Shown here: positions 14,985-21,865 of the stretch, piece after piece | Position numbering within the stretch: position 1 is the first letter of the stretch | How the letters are laid out: every line of letters starts with the position of its first letter | Origin: an uncultured Mailhella sp. | Lineage (GTDB): Bacteria > Desulfobacterota > Desulfovibrionia > Desulfovibrionales > Desulfovibrionaceae | Assembly (NCBI RefSeq): GCF_905187505.1 | Contig: NZ_CAJJIC010000013.1 | Span: forward strand, 1-32,707 | Reading direction: 5' to 3' | Length of the DNA stretch: 32,707 bases | Notes under the pieces: generated by a model | What the model saw: only the letters and a program-made list of their open reading frames with translations | Told to the model about the DNA's origin: nothing | Databases searched by the model: none | Translations under genes and position numbers: made by a program

Positions 14985-15655
14985 CCCTCAAGCTCGGCAT
15001 TCTCGCCTCGGGCAGCGGCACCAACGCCCAGGCCATGATCGACGCCGCCGAAGCCGGAAGGCTCGACGCGGACATCCGCATCATCATCGCCAACCGTCCG
15101 GGAGCGCCCGTGCTCGAGCGCGCCGAAAAGCACGGCATCGCCCATCTGTGCCTCGACCACAAGACCTTCCCCGACCGCGAGACCTTCGATCTCAGAATGG
15201 TGGAGGAACTCAGGAAGGCGGGCGTGGACACCGTGGCCCTTGCCGGCTACATGCGCCTCGTCACTCCCGCTTTTCTCGACGCCTTCCCCGGCCGCGTGCT
15301 CAACGTGCACCCCGCCGTGCTTCCCGCCTTTCCCGGCACGCACGGCGCGCGCGACGCCTGGCAGTACGGGGCGAAGTTCAGCGGCTGCACCGTGCACATC
15401 GTGGACCCCGTCATGGACGGCGGTCCCATCATCGTGCAGGCGACGCTGCCCGTGCGTCAGGACGAGGACGACGAGGCGCTTCTGAACCGCATTCACGTGT
15501 TCGAGCACCGCATCTACGTGCAGGCCCTCGAGTGGCTGGCCGAAGATCGGCTCCGCCTCGAGGGACGCCGCGTTCTGCTCACGCCCTCAGGCCGTCCGCT
15601 CGCGCCGCAGCCGGACACGGCCCTCATCTGGCCGCCCCTGGAAGAAGGTTTCTAG
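14981..15655 (+). CDS. purN: Phosphoribosylglycinamide formyltransferase
   Basis: 224 residues; ATG at 14981 overlaps the previous stop in ATGA, with AAGGAG upstream, so translation is probably coupled to cobA-hemD. Cytoplasmic purine biosynthesis enzyme that transfers formyl from 10-formyltetrahydrofolate to GAR. Motifs: ILASGSGTNAQAM at the start, the catalytic Asn108 and His110 in NVHPAVLPAFPGTHG, and Asp142 in HIVDPVMDGGPIIVQ. Length is the usual 200-225 residues. The pairing with a tetrapyrrole gene has no obvious pathway reason. Confidence 0.96.
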   Translation: MTLKLGILASGSGTNAQAMIDAAEAGRLDADIRIIIANRPGAPVLERAEKHGIAHLCLDHKTFPDRETFDLRMVEELRKAGVDTVALAGYMRLVTPAFLDAFPGRVLNVHPAVLPAFPGTHGARDAWQYGAKFSGCTVHIVDPVMDGGPIIVQATLPVRQDEDDEALLNRIHVFEHRIYVQALEWLAEDRLRLEGRRVLLTPSGRPLAPQPDTALIWPPLEEGF

Positions 15656-15737
15656 TTCCCCGCCCCATTGCCGGCCCTCCGGCTCACACCGCGCCAATCC
15701 GCGCAGATACGGCTGACTTTCAGCCGAGGGAGATTGC

Positions 15738-16184
15738 ATGAAAGCTTCCCGTCTGTTCACCCCGCTCGCCCTGCTCGCCTGCCTCTGCACAAGCTCCGTC
15801 GCCCTCGCCGCCGACGACGCTCCCAAAAAGGCGGAACGCCGCACCCCCGTGGTGGTGGAATTTGAAGGCAACGACAGCATAGGCGTGACCCTTTTCAACA
15901 GCCTGCAGAAAAAGATCAACAGCACCAACCCGGCCAGCCCCGCCCGAGAAGCCAAGTTCCGCATCCTGCTGTCCACGGCGTCGGAGTTTCCCTCCCGTCC
16001 CGGCGTGGGCTCGGTGTACGCCGTGGTGTGGACCCTCGCCCTGTCCGAAGGCTCCATGGAATACTACCTCGTGCGCGACCTCGGCATCGTCACGCCGGAC
16101 ACCGTGGACGAAGTGACCGACCGCATCGTGAGCCGTACCGACGGCGTGTCCGCCCGCTACGGCTATCTCGACCGCGACAAGTAA
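15738..16184 (+). CDS. Small exported protein of unknown function
   Basis: 148 residues; ATG at 15738 behind GGGAGA, 82 bases after purN, perhaps on the same transcript. A signal peptide (MKASRLFTPLALLACLCTSS, cleavage near ALA-A at about 24) is followed by a mixed alpha/beta domain: VVVEFEGNDSIGVTLFNSLQ, then FRILLSTASEFPSRPGVGSV, YAVVWTLALSEG and TPDTVDEVTDRIVSRTDGVS. The pattern (an exported domain with FRI and a yeast-like SxP segment) resembles small periplasmic proteins annotated only as hypothetical. No cysteine remains in the mature part. A strong terminator follows. Confidence 0.8.
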   Translation: MKASRLFTPLALLACLCTSSVALAADDAPKKAERRTPVVVEFEGNDSIGVTLFNSLQKKINSTNPASPAREAKFRILLSTASEFPSRPGVGSVYAVVWTLALSEGSMEYYLVRDLGIVTPDTVDEVTDRIVSRTDGVSARYGYLDRDK

Positions 16185-16192
16185 CATCTTCC

Positions 16193-16296
16193 CGGCGGAA
16201 CGCTCCGAAAAGCGTTTCCGCCGCCCGGCGACAGGAAGCCCGCTTCCGTCGCAGAACCGCGCGGAAGAGCCGATCACGCTTCCGCGCGGCTTTTTT
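16193..16296 (+). terminator. Tandem hairpins ending in a strong intrinsic terminator
   Basis: The first stem (16193-16223) pairs CGGCGGAACGCT with a copy carrying a one-base bulge and has no T-run. The second (16257-16296) has an 11-pair stem with arms CCGCGCGGAAG and CTTCCGCGCGG, followed by TTTTTT. It ends the cobA-hemD/purN/exported-protein unit. Confidence 0.85.
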
Positions 16297-16455
16297 CATA
16301 AGGACGAAAGGCCCCGCCACTCCCCCGCGGCGCGGAGGATCAGCCTTTTCAGAAAACGGAGCCGCTTCCCGCGGCGCATCCGGGCCTGCGCGACGCCCTC
16401 ATCGACGCGCGCCCCGTCCGCTCAGCCCGGAATCCGTCCCCCTACGGACCTGCCC

Positions 16456-17436
16456 ATGACTACGCTTTTCACTCAGCTTGCGGAATGCTGGCGCGACGGA
16501 CACAAGGTCGCCCTCGGCATCTTCCGCTTTCTCATTCCCATCGTGCTCCTCGTCAAGCTGCTTGAGGAAAGCGGACTCATCCCGTACGTGTCCCTGCCGC
16601 TGCGGCCCGTCATGGAGCTTGTGGGACTGCCCGCGGAAATGTGCCTTGCCTGGGTGTCGTGCATTCTCGTGAGCATGTATTCCGGCCTCATGGTGCTCAT
16701 CGCCCTTCTGCCCCAGCTTCCCGGGCTCACCGTCGCGCAGATGACCGTGTTCGGCGTGCTCGTGCTCATCGCGCACAGCCTCATCCTCGAGGTGCGCATT
16801 GCCGGTCAGTGCGGCGTGTCCATGGCGTTTCAGTTCTTCCTGCGCCTCGGTTCGGGCATTCTGGCGGCCTTTCTGCTGCATCTGGTTCTCGACGGGTTCA
16901 ACCTGCTTCAGGAGCAGGCCCCCATTCTTCTTTCCGCCGGAGCCACAAGTTCCCTCGGCTCATGGATCATCCAGCAGGCAAAGACGCTCGCGGAAATGTA
17001 CGTCATCATCTGCGCCGTCATGCTGCTTCAGCGCCTTCTCGACGCCTTCCGCATTTCCGATCTGCTGGGCCGCCTGCTCGGCCCCGTGCTCCGTCTGCTC
17101 GGCATTTCCCCGAAGGCCGTTTCCATCGTCATCATCGGCTTCACCATGGGCCTGCTCTACGGCAGCGGCATACTCATCAGAAACGCTCGGCAGGGCACGC
17201 TTTCCCGTCAGGACGCGCTCTGCGCCATTTCCCTTCTCGGGCTCTCCCATTCCCTCATCGAGGACACCCTGCTGCTCACCCTCGTGGGCGGCAGTCTCTG
17301 GGGGCTGCTCGGCTTCCGCCTGATCTTCACGCTGGCTGCCGGAGCGCTCATCAACGCCTTCTATCCCTCCCTCCGGCGCTTTGCCGGAAGCGAAAGCGAG
17401 GATTCCCATGAAAACACTGTGGATCAATGCCGGTGA
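16456..17436 (+). CDS. Nucleoside-recognition (Gate) domain membrane protein
   Basis: 326 residues with about eight to nine transmembrane segments. Two Gate-type halves are visible: LGIFRFLIPIVLLVKLLEES and, in the second half, AEMYVIICAVMLLQRLLDAF. The motif SLLGLSHSLIEDTLLLTLVG is characteristic of the nucleoside-recognition/spore-maturation SpmA-like group. Family members are inner-membrane proteins often called transporters, but their substrates are poorly defined. The start ATG at 16456 has a weak ribosome site. The C-terminus overlaps the lpxB start by 29 bases, so the two are coupled; an envelope-related role is an inference from that. Confidence 0.82.
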   Translation: MTTLFTQLAECWRDGHKVALGIFRFLIPIVLLVKLLEESGLIPYVSLPLRPVMELVGLPAEMCLAWVSCILVSMYSGLMVLIALLPQLPGLTVAQMTVFGVLVLIAHSLILEVRIAGQCGVSMAFQFFLRLGSGILAAFLLHLVLDGFNLLQEQAPILLSAGATSSLGSWIIQQAKTLAEMYVIICAVMLLQRLLDAFRISDLLGRLLGPVLRLLGISPKAVSIVIIGFTMGLLYGSGILIRNARQGTLSRQDALCAISLLGLSHSLIEDTLLLTLVGGSLWGLLGFRLIFTLAAGALINAFYPSLRRFAGSESEDSHENTVDQCR

Positions 17437-18559
17437 AATTTCCGGCGACCTTCAGGGCGGAGCGCTGCTTTCCGCCCTGCGCGACATCACTCCGGAAGGC
17501 GACCTGCGCGTGGTGGGCATGGGAGGCGACAACCTTGCCCGCGCAGGACAGGAAAACCTGCTTCGCGTGGAAGAGCTTTCCGTCATGGGCATCGTGGAAG
17601 TCATCACCAGCCTGCCGCGCATCTTCGGTCTTCTGCGCCGCATACGCCGGGAAATGGCGCGCGTGCGGCCCGACGCCGTGCTGCTCATCGACGCGCCGGA
17701 GTTCAACTTCCGCGTGGCGAAGATAGCCCACGCCCTCGGCATTCCCGTGTACTACTTCATTCCTCCCAAGGTGTGGGCGTGGCGCACGGGCCGCGTGAAG
17801 TTCCTGAAGCGGCACGTCAGGCGCATCTTCTCCATCCTCCCCTTCGAGGTGGACTTCTACCGCGCCCACGGCATGGACGTGACGTACGTGGGCAACCCGC
17901 TGGTGGATCTTGTGGACTATGAAGGCATACGGGACGTGGCCCCCGTGCCCCACCGCATAGGACTCATGCCCGGCAGCCGCCGCAAGGAGGTGGACTCCCT
18001 CATGCCCGCCTTCGCAGGCGCGGCGGACCTTCTGGTGAAGACGTTTCCCGACCTTGAATTTCACTGCGTGCGCGCCTCCAACTTTTCCGAAGAGTACCTG
18101 CGCTCGCTGTGGAACGTCGACGCCCCTCTCGTCATGCACGACGGCAGCGACCGCTACCGCCTCATGCGCACCTTTCAGTGCATCATGGCCGCTTCCGGCA
18201 CGGCCACGCTGGAAACGGGACTTGCAGGCGTGCCCACGCTCGTGGCCTACAAGGTTTCTCCGCTCTCCTATCAGATCGCGCTGCGCGTCATCAAGGTGAA
18301 GTGGATAAGCCTGACCAACCTCATCATGAACCGCACCGTGTTCCCCGAACACATCGAAAAGGAAGCCGATCCCGCCCCCATGGCTCGGCGCGTGGAAGAC
18401 TGGCTCACCCATCCGCAGAAGCTTGAGGAGATCATCCGCGATCTTGACGAACTGCGTGAGCGCTGCGGAAGCCGGGGCAGTGCCCTGCGTGCCGCCGAGG
18501 CCCTTGCCGGAGAGCTTTTTCCGCCGCTTGCCGAACGGGAAGACGCCTGCCGCTGCTGA
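17408..18559 (+). CDS. lpxB: Lipid-A-disaccharide synthase
   Basis: 383 residues; ATG at 17408 lies inside the end of the preceding Gate-domain gene. Peripheral inner-membrane glycosyltransferase (GT-B fold) of lipid A synthesis that joins UDP-2,3-diacylglucosamine to lipid X. Motifs: WINAGEISGDLQGGAL at the start (AGE.SGD family signature), LIDAPEFNFRVAK, YYFIPPKVWAWRTGR, LMPGSRRKEVDSL in the UDP-sugar domain, and MAASGTATLETGLAGVPTLV. Length matches the family (about 380). The gene indicates an LPS-bearing outer membrane. Strong terminator follows. Confidence 0.97.
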   Translation: MKTLWINAGEISGDLQGGALLSALRDITPEGDLRVVGMGGDNLARAGQENLLRVEELSVMGIVEVITSLPRIFGLLRRIRREMARVRPDAVLLIDAPEFNFRVAKIAHALGIPVYYFIPPKVWAWRTGRVKFLKRHVRRIFSILPFEVDFYRAHGMDVTYVGNPLVDLVDYEGIRDVAPVPHRIGLMPGSRRKEVDSLMPAFAGAADLLVKTFPDLEFHCVRASNFSEEYLRSLWNVDAPLVMHDGSDRYRLMRTFQCIMAASGTATLETGLAGVPTLVAYKVSPLSYQIALRVIKVKWISLTNLIMNRTVFPEHIEKEADPAPMARRVEDWLTHPQKLEEIIRDLDELRERCGSRGSALRAAEALAGELFPPLAEREDACRC

Positions 18560-18595
18560 ACGGCCCGCCGGGAGAGATGCCCCGAAAGACGACGA

Positions 18596-18622
18596 AGCCC
18601 CCGGAACTCCGGGGGCTTTTTT
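18596..18622 (+). terminator. Terminator after lpxB
   Basis: AGCCCCCGG-AACT-CCGGGGGCT with a run of six T (the first T in the stem). Nine pairs and a tetraloop, 37 bases after the stop. Confidence 0.9.
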
Positions 18623-18627
18623 CGGAA

Positions 18628-18661
18628 GGCGGCGGGCCTGAACGGGCACGCCGCCCTTTTT
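18628..18661 (+). terminator. Second terminator after lpxB
   Basis: GGCGGCG and CGCCGCC around a 14-base loop, then C and TTTTT. It backs up the first and keeps lpxB transcription from entering the convergent catalase gene. Confidence 0.65.
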
Positions 18662-18724
18662 CGCCTTTTCTCCCGCCGTCAGAGACGCATGGGGCGCCTC
18701 CTTCAGCATCCGAGGGCGAGAACT

Positions 18725-20182
18725 TCATATCTCGTCTTCCGAAATGCCGCAGGCCCGCGCCACGCCGATGCCGTAGGCCGGATCGGCCTTGAAGCAGTGC
18801 CGTATGTGCCGCAGCTTGATGTCCTTCGGCGCATCGCCGAGCGCTCGGGCCGTGTTGCCGAACAGCGCTTCCTGCTGCCCGGGACTCATCAGCCGGAAGA
18901 GCCTGCCGGGCTGCTCAAAGTAGTCCGCGTCGTCGCAGGGATAGTCCCAGCGGGCCGCGTCGCCGCTGATCTTGAGCGGCGGTTCCGCAAACTCCGGCTG
19001 CTCCCGCCACGCTCCCAGGCTGTTGGGCTCATAGCTCGCATGACTTCCGTAATTGCCGTCCACGCGCATGGCCCCGTCCCTGTGGAAGCTGTGATAGGGA
19101 CAGCGGGGCCGGTTCACCGGAATCATGTGATGATTGACCCCGAGGCGGTAGCGCTGCGCGTCGCCGTAGGAGAACAGCCGTCCCTGAAGCATCTTGTCGG
19201 GCGAAACGCCGATGCCGGGCACCAGATTGGCGGGATTGAAGGCCGCCTGCTCCACTTCGGCAAAGTAGTTTTCCGGGTTGCGGTTGAGCTCCAGCACGCC
19301 CACTTCGATGAGCGGACAGTCCTTGTGATACCAGACCTTGGTGAGGTCGAACGGATGATAGGGCAGCTTTTCGGCGTCCTGCTCGGGCATGACCTGAAAA
19401 TACAGAGTCCAGCGGGGAAAGTCGCCCTTTTCAATGTGCTCGTACAGATCGCGCTGATGGCTGTCTCTGTCGCGACCGATGAGCTCCTGCGCCTCCTCGT
19501 CCGTCAGATTCTTTATGCCCTGCTGCGTCCTGAAGTGAAACTTCACCCAGAAGCGCTCATTGTCCGCATTGATGAGGCTGTAGGTGTGGCTGCCGAAACC
19601 GTGCATGTGACGGTACGAGGCCGGAATGCCGCGGTCGCTCATGACCACGGTGATCTGATGCAGGGCCTCGGGCAGAAGCGTCCAGAAGTCCCAGTTGTCC
19701 GCGGCACTGTGCATGTTGGTGCGCGGATTGCGCTTGACCACATGGTTCAGGTCAGGAAACTTGAGCGGATCGCGCAGGAAGAACACGGGCGTATTGTTGC
19801 CCACCATGTCCCAGTTGCCCTGATCCGTGTAGAACTTGACGGCAAAGCCGCGGATGTCCCTCTCGGCATCCGCCGCGCCGCGCTCGCCGGCCACCGTGGA
19901 AAAACGGGCGAACACCTCCGTCTTCTTGCCGACCTGTGCAAAAAGCGACGCCTTCGTGTACTTCGTGACGTCATGCGTCACCGTGAACGTTCCGTATGCG
20001 CCGGAACCCTTGGCGTGCATGCGCCTTTCCGGTATGACCTCACGGTCGAAATGCGCCAGCTTCTCCTGAAACCAGACATCCTGCATCAGCATGGGACCTC
20101 GGGGACCGGCAGTCAGCGCGTGATTGTTGTCGGCCACGGGCGCGCCGGCGCCGGTGGTCAGGCAGTCATTCCTGTCGGACAT
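18725..20182 (-). CDS. kat: Haem catalase
   Basis: 485 residues; start at 20182 behind AGAGGAG. Small-subunit monofunctional catalase that converts hydrogen peroxide to water and oxygen. Essential residues are visible: His56 in RRMHAKGSGAYG, Asn130 in MVGNNTPVFF and the proximal haem ligand Tyr339 in RLFSYGDAQRYRLG. NADPH-type and clade 3 small-subunit architecture (DWDFWTLLPE, RHMHGFGSHTYSL region) is intact. No signal peptide is present, so it is cytoplasmic. In an anaerobe this indicates oxygen-exposure defence. A Fur/PerR-like box lies 100 bases upstream. No intrinsic terminator is visible on its strand before lpxB. Confidence 0.96.
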   Translation of the reverse strand: MSDRNDCLTTGAGAPVADNNHALTAGPRGPMLMQDVWFQEKLAHFDREVIPERRMHAKGSGAYGTFTVTHDVTKYTKASLFAQVGKKTEVFARFSTVAGERGAADAERDIRGFAVKFYTDQGNWDMVGNNTPVFFLRDPLKFPDLNHVVKRNPRTNMHSAADNWDFWTLLPEALHQITVVMSDRGIPASYRHMHGFGSHTYSLINADNERFWVKFHFRTQQGIKNLTDEEAQELIGRDRDSHQRDLYEHIEKGDFPRWTLYFQVMPEQDAEKLPYHPFDLTKVWYHKDCPLIEVGVLELNRNPENYFAEVEQAAFNPANLVPGIGVSPDKMLQGRLFSYGDAQRYRLGVNHHMIPVNRPRCPYHSFHRDGAMRVDGNYGSHASYEPNSLGAWREQPEFAEPPLKISGDAARWDYPCDDADYFEQPGRLFRLMSPGQQEALFGNTARALGDAPKDIKLRHIRHCFKADPAYGIGVARACGISEDEI

Positions 20183-20281
20183 ATGCTTTCTCCTCTGGTT
20201 TGCGCACCGCAGGGTGCAGTTGCCGCCATTGCAAAGCCCTGTGCTGACGAAAACATGGCACAGCAAAAGCATTTTGTAAAC

Positions 20282-20300
20282 AGTAATAATTATCATTACT
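20282..20300. promoter_or_regulatory. Fur/PerR-like box upstream of catalase
   Basis: A 19-base 9-1-9 palindrome, AGTAATAAT-T-ATCATTACT, with eight of nine pairs matching. It resembles Fur-superfamily sites (PerR in particular, given a catalase target). It sits in an AT-rich region and overlaps a GATAAT -10-like sequence on the minus strand with no good -35. Confidence 0.65.
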
Positions 20301-20577
20301 ATTTAAAATGATTCATGTTATCCTTCCGAAGCCGTCCCGCCTGGTACGCCCATGAACCAATTTTTCAATGCTTACACCATGTTATAAAATGAAGAAAGAA
20401 GCTTCTCCCCCCGCTTTTCAGGTTCGTCTCCCCACTAAAAAAGTCGACATTCGCCACCTGCGAAGTTCCGAGGCGACGCCCCAAGACGCCGGGGCAACGA
20501 TCGCCCGGAAAGCGCGGGAAACCTCTCCCGCCGAGGCGCCGTCTCGGCACGGTTCCGACAATCGGCCGTCGCAAAAA
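20301..20577. other. Intergenic region without a gene, GC-rich and structured in part
   Basis: The stretch from the catalase box to the rlpA terminator holds no credible gene. It contains several inverted repeats, such as GCCGAGACGGCGCCTCGGC on the minus strand, and ends toward catalase in TTTTTT at about 20437-20442 (minus strand). I looked for SRP, 6S and known riboswitch cores and found no match. Confidence 0.45.
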
Positions 20578-20642
20578 GGAAAATCCGTCTCCAAAATGCA
20601 GGCCGCAGGACGGAATTTTCCTGACGCTGCGGCAGGAGACGG
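20578..20642 (-). terminator. Second terminator with a competing stem after rlpA
   Basis: On the minus strand GGAAAATTCCGTC (20609-20621) pairs with GACGGATTTTCC (20578-20589), followed by TTTTT: a 12-pair intrinsic terminator. A competing stem pairs CCGTCTCC (20635-20642) with GGAGACGG (20585-20592) around a third stem, TGCGGC/GCCGCA. The two share bases 20585-20589 and cannot form together. Confidence 0.5.
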
Positions 20643-20649
20643 ACGACAC

Positions 20650-20680
20650 AAAAGCCCCCGGGTCTTCCGACTCCGGGGGC
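20650..20680 (-). terminator. Terminator of rlpA
   Basis: Minus strand GCCCCCGG, an 11-base loop and CCGGGGGC are followed by TTTT. It is 68 bases past the rlpA stop. Confidence 0.8.
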
Positions 20681-20747
20681 CGTCGCGCATCGAAGAGCGG
20701 CGTCTCTCACGCGCCGCGGGGCGGTCCGCCTTTCCGGGGGCGGACGC

Positions 20748-21428
20748 CTACCTTTCGGCCACGGCCTGAATGGCCGGGGCCATGGAGTTTTTCTCCGCAA
20801 GCATGATGCTGGCGCCGGGGTGGGTGGTGGCCACGCGCACCAGCGCATCCTGCGATTCCTGGAAGCTGGCATACGGGCCGATGGCCATGACGCCGTCGCG
20901 CGTATGCAGCAGAGAAGCCGCGTCGTACATTCCCAGGCATATGAGCCGGCGCAGCTGCTGCGCCACGGCGTCGAAGGATACCTGAGTCTCCGCCAGCTTG
21001 ACGAAGAAGGCCTGCGACCGCAACAGAGGATGTCCCTTGCTGTCTCCTACGATTTCAAGGGTCACTCGGGAAACGCCCGCCTCGGAAAGACCGAGGCTGT
21101 CGGCGGCCGCGTACGACAAGTCGATGATTCTGTTTTTGGAATAAGGTCCGCGGTCGTTGATGCGCACGATGACGCTTTTGCCGCTGGCCTTGTTTTCCAC
21201 TTTGACCAGTGTGCCGAGAGGAAGCGTGCGATGAGCCGCCGTCATGGCGAACATGTCGAAGGCTTCACCCGTAGCGGTAGACTTTCCGTGATGCCAGGGG
21301 CCGTACCACGAGGCCACACCCGACTGGAAAGAGGCATCCTGGCCATAAGCCGACGGCAGAGCAAGAAGCAGGCACAAAAGCCATGCTCCGGCAAATGCCA
21401 TCAGACTTCGGGAGGAAGATGATGTCAT
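20748..21428 (-). CDS. rlpA: RlpA-like septal lytic transglycosylase
   Basis: 226 residues; start at 21428 behind GGAG. Residues 1-29 are a signal peptide (SLMAFAGAWLLCLLLALPSA), with no lipobox cysteine, so it is periplasmic rather than a lipoprotein. The double-psi beta-barrel follows: GVASWYGPWHHGKSTATGEA, then AAHRTLPLG (His66) and VRINDRGPY (Asp92, the catalytic Asp of RlpA). A C-terminal SPOR-like domain is degenerate but recognisable from IGPYASFQESQDALVRV. RlpA cleaves naked glycan strands during septation. It is transcribed alone behind a strong promoter. An upstream GTG in frame is not preferred because the signal peptide fits the ATG. Confidence 0.88.
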   Translation of the reverse strand: MTSSSSRSLMAFAGAWLLCLLLALPSAYGQDASFQSGVASWYGPWHHGKSTATGEAFDMFAMTAAHRTLPLGTLVKVENKASGKSVIVRINDRGPYSKNRIIDLSYAAADSLGLSEAGVSRVTLEIVGDSKGHPLLRSQAFFVKLAETQVSFDAVAQQLRRLICLGMYDAASLLHTRDGVMAIGPYASFQESQDALVRVATTHPGASIMLAEKNSMAPAIQAVAER

Positions 21429-21670
21429 GCAGACTCCGGGTTGAGATGAAGTCACGCGGCCGATCCGTCTGCGATCCTGGCTGCGTGGAGCGGAAATCGC
21501 CCTTTTTCCTCTGCCCGCCGCGATCACTCCCGGAACGGGGCGCGGCTCCGATGCGCGAAGGCAAGCCGAAAGTCCATCCTGCGGAAGGCCTCGGGGAGCG
21601 GAGGAAAACGACGGGAATCCGGCGCGCTGAAGGCGTCTGCCGATACCCGTACACGTCTCATAGGTGCATG
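21429..21670 (-). other. Long leader of rlpA, no gene recognised
   Basis: About 240 bases between the promoter and the rlpA start. It holds no recognised protein. A regulatory role for the leader is possible but no riboswitch core was identified. Confidence 0.4.
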
Positions 21671-21699
21671 ATTATCTCATCCGGCAGAATTTATGTCAA
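21671..21699 (-). promoter_or_regulatory. Near-consensus sigma-70 promoter of rlpA
   Basis: TTGACA (21694-21699) is a perfect -35, followed by a 17-base spacer and GATAAT (21671-21676). The start codon is about 240 bases downstream, so the rlpA leader is long. A short 45-codon frame in the leader begins four bases after the likely transcription start and has no ribosome site. Confidence 0.75.
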
Positions 21700-21865
21700 G
21701 CCGGTCTGTATAACAGAGCGATTTCTTCTGTAAAAGCACTGTGGCGCAGGGCTTCGGACTGCAACATTTTCCGCTCCTTTTCCCCGTTCCGCCCGTCCTG
21801 CGCCTTGCGTCCGGATGCCCGTCGTACTACTATGGAAAGCCCATTTCACTGCCGCAGGTACCGCC

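Noticed and set aside
20430..20650. SRP RNA, 6S RNA or a known riboswitch between rlpA and catalase
   Set aside because: No conserved core sequence of any of these was found; only generic stems are present.
20368..20769. 133-codon rightward frame upstream of catalase
   Set aside because: It crosses two terminator-like hairpins and the rlpA end, and has no domain or ribosome site.
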